From NCBI GenBank assembly GCA_016763715.1, contig JAESTG010000276.1, forward strand, positions 1 to 6,224: a DNA stretch of 6,224 nucleotides, in the 5' to 3' direction. A model generated the notes under the pieces. The model was not told the DNA's origin. It saw nothing but the letters and a program-made list of their open reading frames with translations, and searched no databases. Of this stretch, positions 4,820-6,224 are shown piece by piece (the first letter of the stretch is position 1; every line of letters begins with the position of its first letter). Made by a program: the position numbers and the translations under genes. The DNA comes from Flavobacteriaceae bacterium. GTDB taxonomy: Bacteria; Bacteroidota; Bacteroidia; Flavobacteriales; Flavobacteriaceae.

Positions 4820-6224
4820 CTAAGCCTCTTTTAAGCCAATCTCTTTCCCCTTTGTCAACATAAAACCACGTGCTGCGTCATATTCATTTGGGATATCCCC
4901 ATCAAGAATTGCTTCTTTAATTGCATCTTTAATTACGCCAATTTCTCGGCAGGGTGTTAGCCCAAAAGTTTTCATAATTTCTTGTCCACTCACAGGTGGT
5001 TGGAAATTTCGAACGTGATCCCGTTCTTCAACTTCAGCAATTTTATCACGTACTTTCTTAAAATTGTTATGGTATTTTTTGAAACGATTTGGGTTTTTGG
5101 TCGTAATATCGGCTTCGCAAAGCGTCATTAAATCTTCCACATAATCTCCTGTATCAAAAACCAACCTCCGCACGGCACTGTCCGTGACGTCACTAGCTAA
5201 AACGATGGGGCGGGAACTCATCATTACCATTTTTTGAACAAACTTCATTTTGTCATTCAATGGCATTTTGAGACGTTTAAATAGCTTAAACACCATTTTA
5301 GAACCTACAAATTCATGAGCGTGGAAAGTCCAACCAATCTTTTTGTCGAAACGCTTGGTAGGTGCTTTTCCGATATCGTGTAATAGCGCAGCCCAACGTA
5401 ACCAAAGATTATCTGTGGATTGAGCAATATTATCAACCACTTCTAAGGTGTGCCAAAAATTATCTTTATGCTTTTGTCCTTCCTTTTCTTCAATGCCCTC
5501 TAAGGCAAGTAACTCAGGAAAAATATGTTTCAATAAACCTGTTTTGTGCAATAATGCAAAACCAATAGAGGGCACAGGTGAGGCTAATATTTTATGGCAC
5601 TCATCGACTATACGTTCCTTGGAAATGATTTCTATTCGGTTTGCATTTCTCGTGATAGACTCCAACGACTCTTTTTCAATGCTGAAACGTAGTTGCGTAG
5701 CAAATCGGATGGCCCGAAGCATTCGTAAGGGATCGTCACTATAAGTAATATCTGGGTCAAGTGGCGTTCGAATTATTTTTCGTTCTAAATCTTCAAGTCC
5801 ATTGAAAGGGTCGAGTAATTCACCAAAGGAATCACTGTTCAAACTAATTGCTAGAGCATTAATTGTGAAATCGCGTCTGTTTTGATCTTCTTCTAAAGTA
5901 CCATCCTCAACGGCGGGGTTCCTGCTATCTGCTTGGTATGATTCTTTTCTAGCTCCAACAAATTCCAATTCAATGGCTCCAGTTTTTAGCATGGCAGTAC
6001 CGTAGGTTTTAAACACCGATACTTTTGGTTTTCCGGGCAATAGGCTAGAAACTTCTTTGGCTAAGTTGATACCACTTCCTACAGCTACAATATCAATATC
6101 TTTAGCATCTCCCCGTTTCAGTAAAAAATCACGTACAAATCCACCAATAACATAAGACTCCAAACCAAGGTTCTGAGCCGCTTTGCTTACGGTGTTAAAA
6201 ACGGGATGTTGTAATGCTGTTTTA
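4820..6224 (-). CDS. cca: CCA tRNA nucleotidyltransferase with HD domain, 5' end cut by the right window edge
   Basis: The enzyme builds or repairs the 3' CCA end of tRNAs in the cytoplasm. 467 residues are visible, numbered here from the first complete codon. The class II nucleotidyltransferase head shows YVIGGFVRDFLL (24-35), the metal-binding pair in KDIDIV (Asp42, Asp44), ELEFVGAR (65-72 in the TTG-based numbering, plus 20) and RRDFTINA (116-123). The RNA-binding neck has DDPLRMLRAIRFA. An HD domain follows, with WHTLEVV (His258), LLHDIGK (His282-Asp283) and FHAHEFVG (His301, His303), which may give phosphatase or phosphodiesterase activity as in some bacterial CCA enzymes. Twenty in-frame codons upstream of the TTG at 6163 encode HPVFNTVSKAAQNLGLE-like family sequence, so that TTG is internal and the true start lies just outside the window. 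A poly(A) polymerase is the main alternative, less likely in this phylum. Heme A synthase follows 8 bases downstream. Confidence 0.92.
   Translation of the reverse strand, partial: KTALQHPVFNTVSKAAQNLGLESYVIGGFVRDFLLKRGDAKDIDIVAVGSGINLAKEVSSLLPGKPKVSVFKTYGTAMLKTGAIELEFVGARKESYQADSRNPAVEDGTLEEDQNRRDFTINALAISLNSDSFGELLDPFNGLEDLERKIIRTPLDPDITYSDDPLRMLRAIRFATQLRFSIEKESLESITRNANRIEIISKERIVDECHKILASPVPSIGFALLHKTGLLKHIFPELLALEGIEEKEGQKHKDNFWHTLEVVDNIAQSTDNLWLRWAALLHDIGKAPTKRFDKKIGWTFHAHEFVGSKMVFKLFKRLKMPLNDKMKFVQKMVMMSSRPIVLASDVTDSAVRRLVFDTGDYVEDLMTLCEADITTKNPNRFKKYHNNFKKVRDKIAEVEERDHVRNFQPPVSGQEIMKTFGLTPCREIGVIKDAIKEAILDGDIPNEYDAARGFMLTKGKEIGLKEA

Noticed and set aside
4820..6163. TTG at 6163 as the start of the CCA nucleotidyltransferase
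   Set aside because: Twenty further in-frame codons up to the window edge encode conserved family sequence (HPVF..V..AA), so the gene is open at the edge and the TTG is internal.

Overview
The window looks like chromosomal DNA from a member of the Bacteroidota, most likely a flavobacterium. The evidence is its AT-rich composition, the weak Shine-Dalgarno sequences, one promoter element matching the Bacteroidota TAnnTTTG consensus, and protein families typical of that phylum. These include a probable type IX-secreted protein beginning with an FNGRYDY..GNTLN-type N-terminus and a NA37 nucleoid-associated protein of the flavobacterial kind. All seven genes lie on the minus strand, so the window reads from right to left. 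I see no mobile element, RNA gene or CRISPR array. The longest stretch without a gene is 131 bases (1977-2107).

Right part (3798-6224): a CCA tRNA nucleotidyltransferase with an HD domain runs off the right edge, missing only its first few residues. Eight bases downstream lies heme A synthase (COX15/CtaA). The spacing suggests one transcript.

Middle (2108-3720): a small acidic protein of the pRiA4b ORF-3 family has its own likely promoter. A NA37/YejK-type nucleoid-associated protein gene follows 48 bases downstream. That gene is split by a -1 frameshift at an A6 run (minus strand). Adding one A restores a continuous 352-residue protein, so this is either a homopolymer error, a recent mutation or a slippage site.

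Left part (1-1976): a two-gene ABC exporter (BcrA-like ATPase with a GTG start, then an ABC-2 permease 5 bases downstream) is preceded by a perfect 10-bp inverted repeat that could be an operator or a leader hairpin. Downstream, and probably transcribed separately, is the start of a secreted protein running off the left edge, with an 8-bp-arm palindrome just before its start codon.

Overall this is mostly ordinary core-genome content: tRNA end maturation, heme A for cytochrome oxidase, a nucleoid protein and an exporter. The points most worth a second look are the frameshift and the two palindromes. I found no convincing undescribed multi-gene system.
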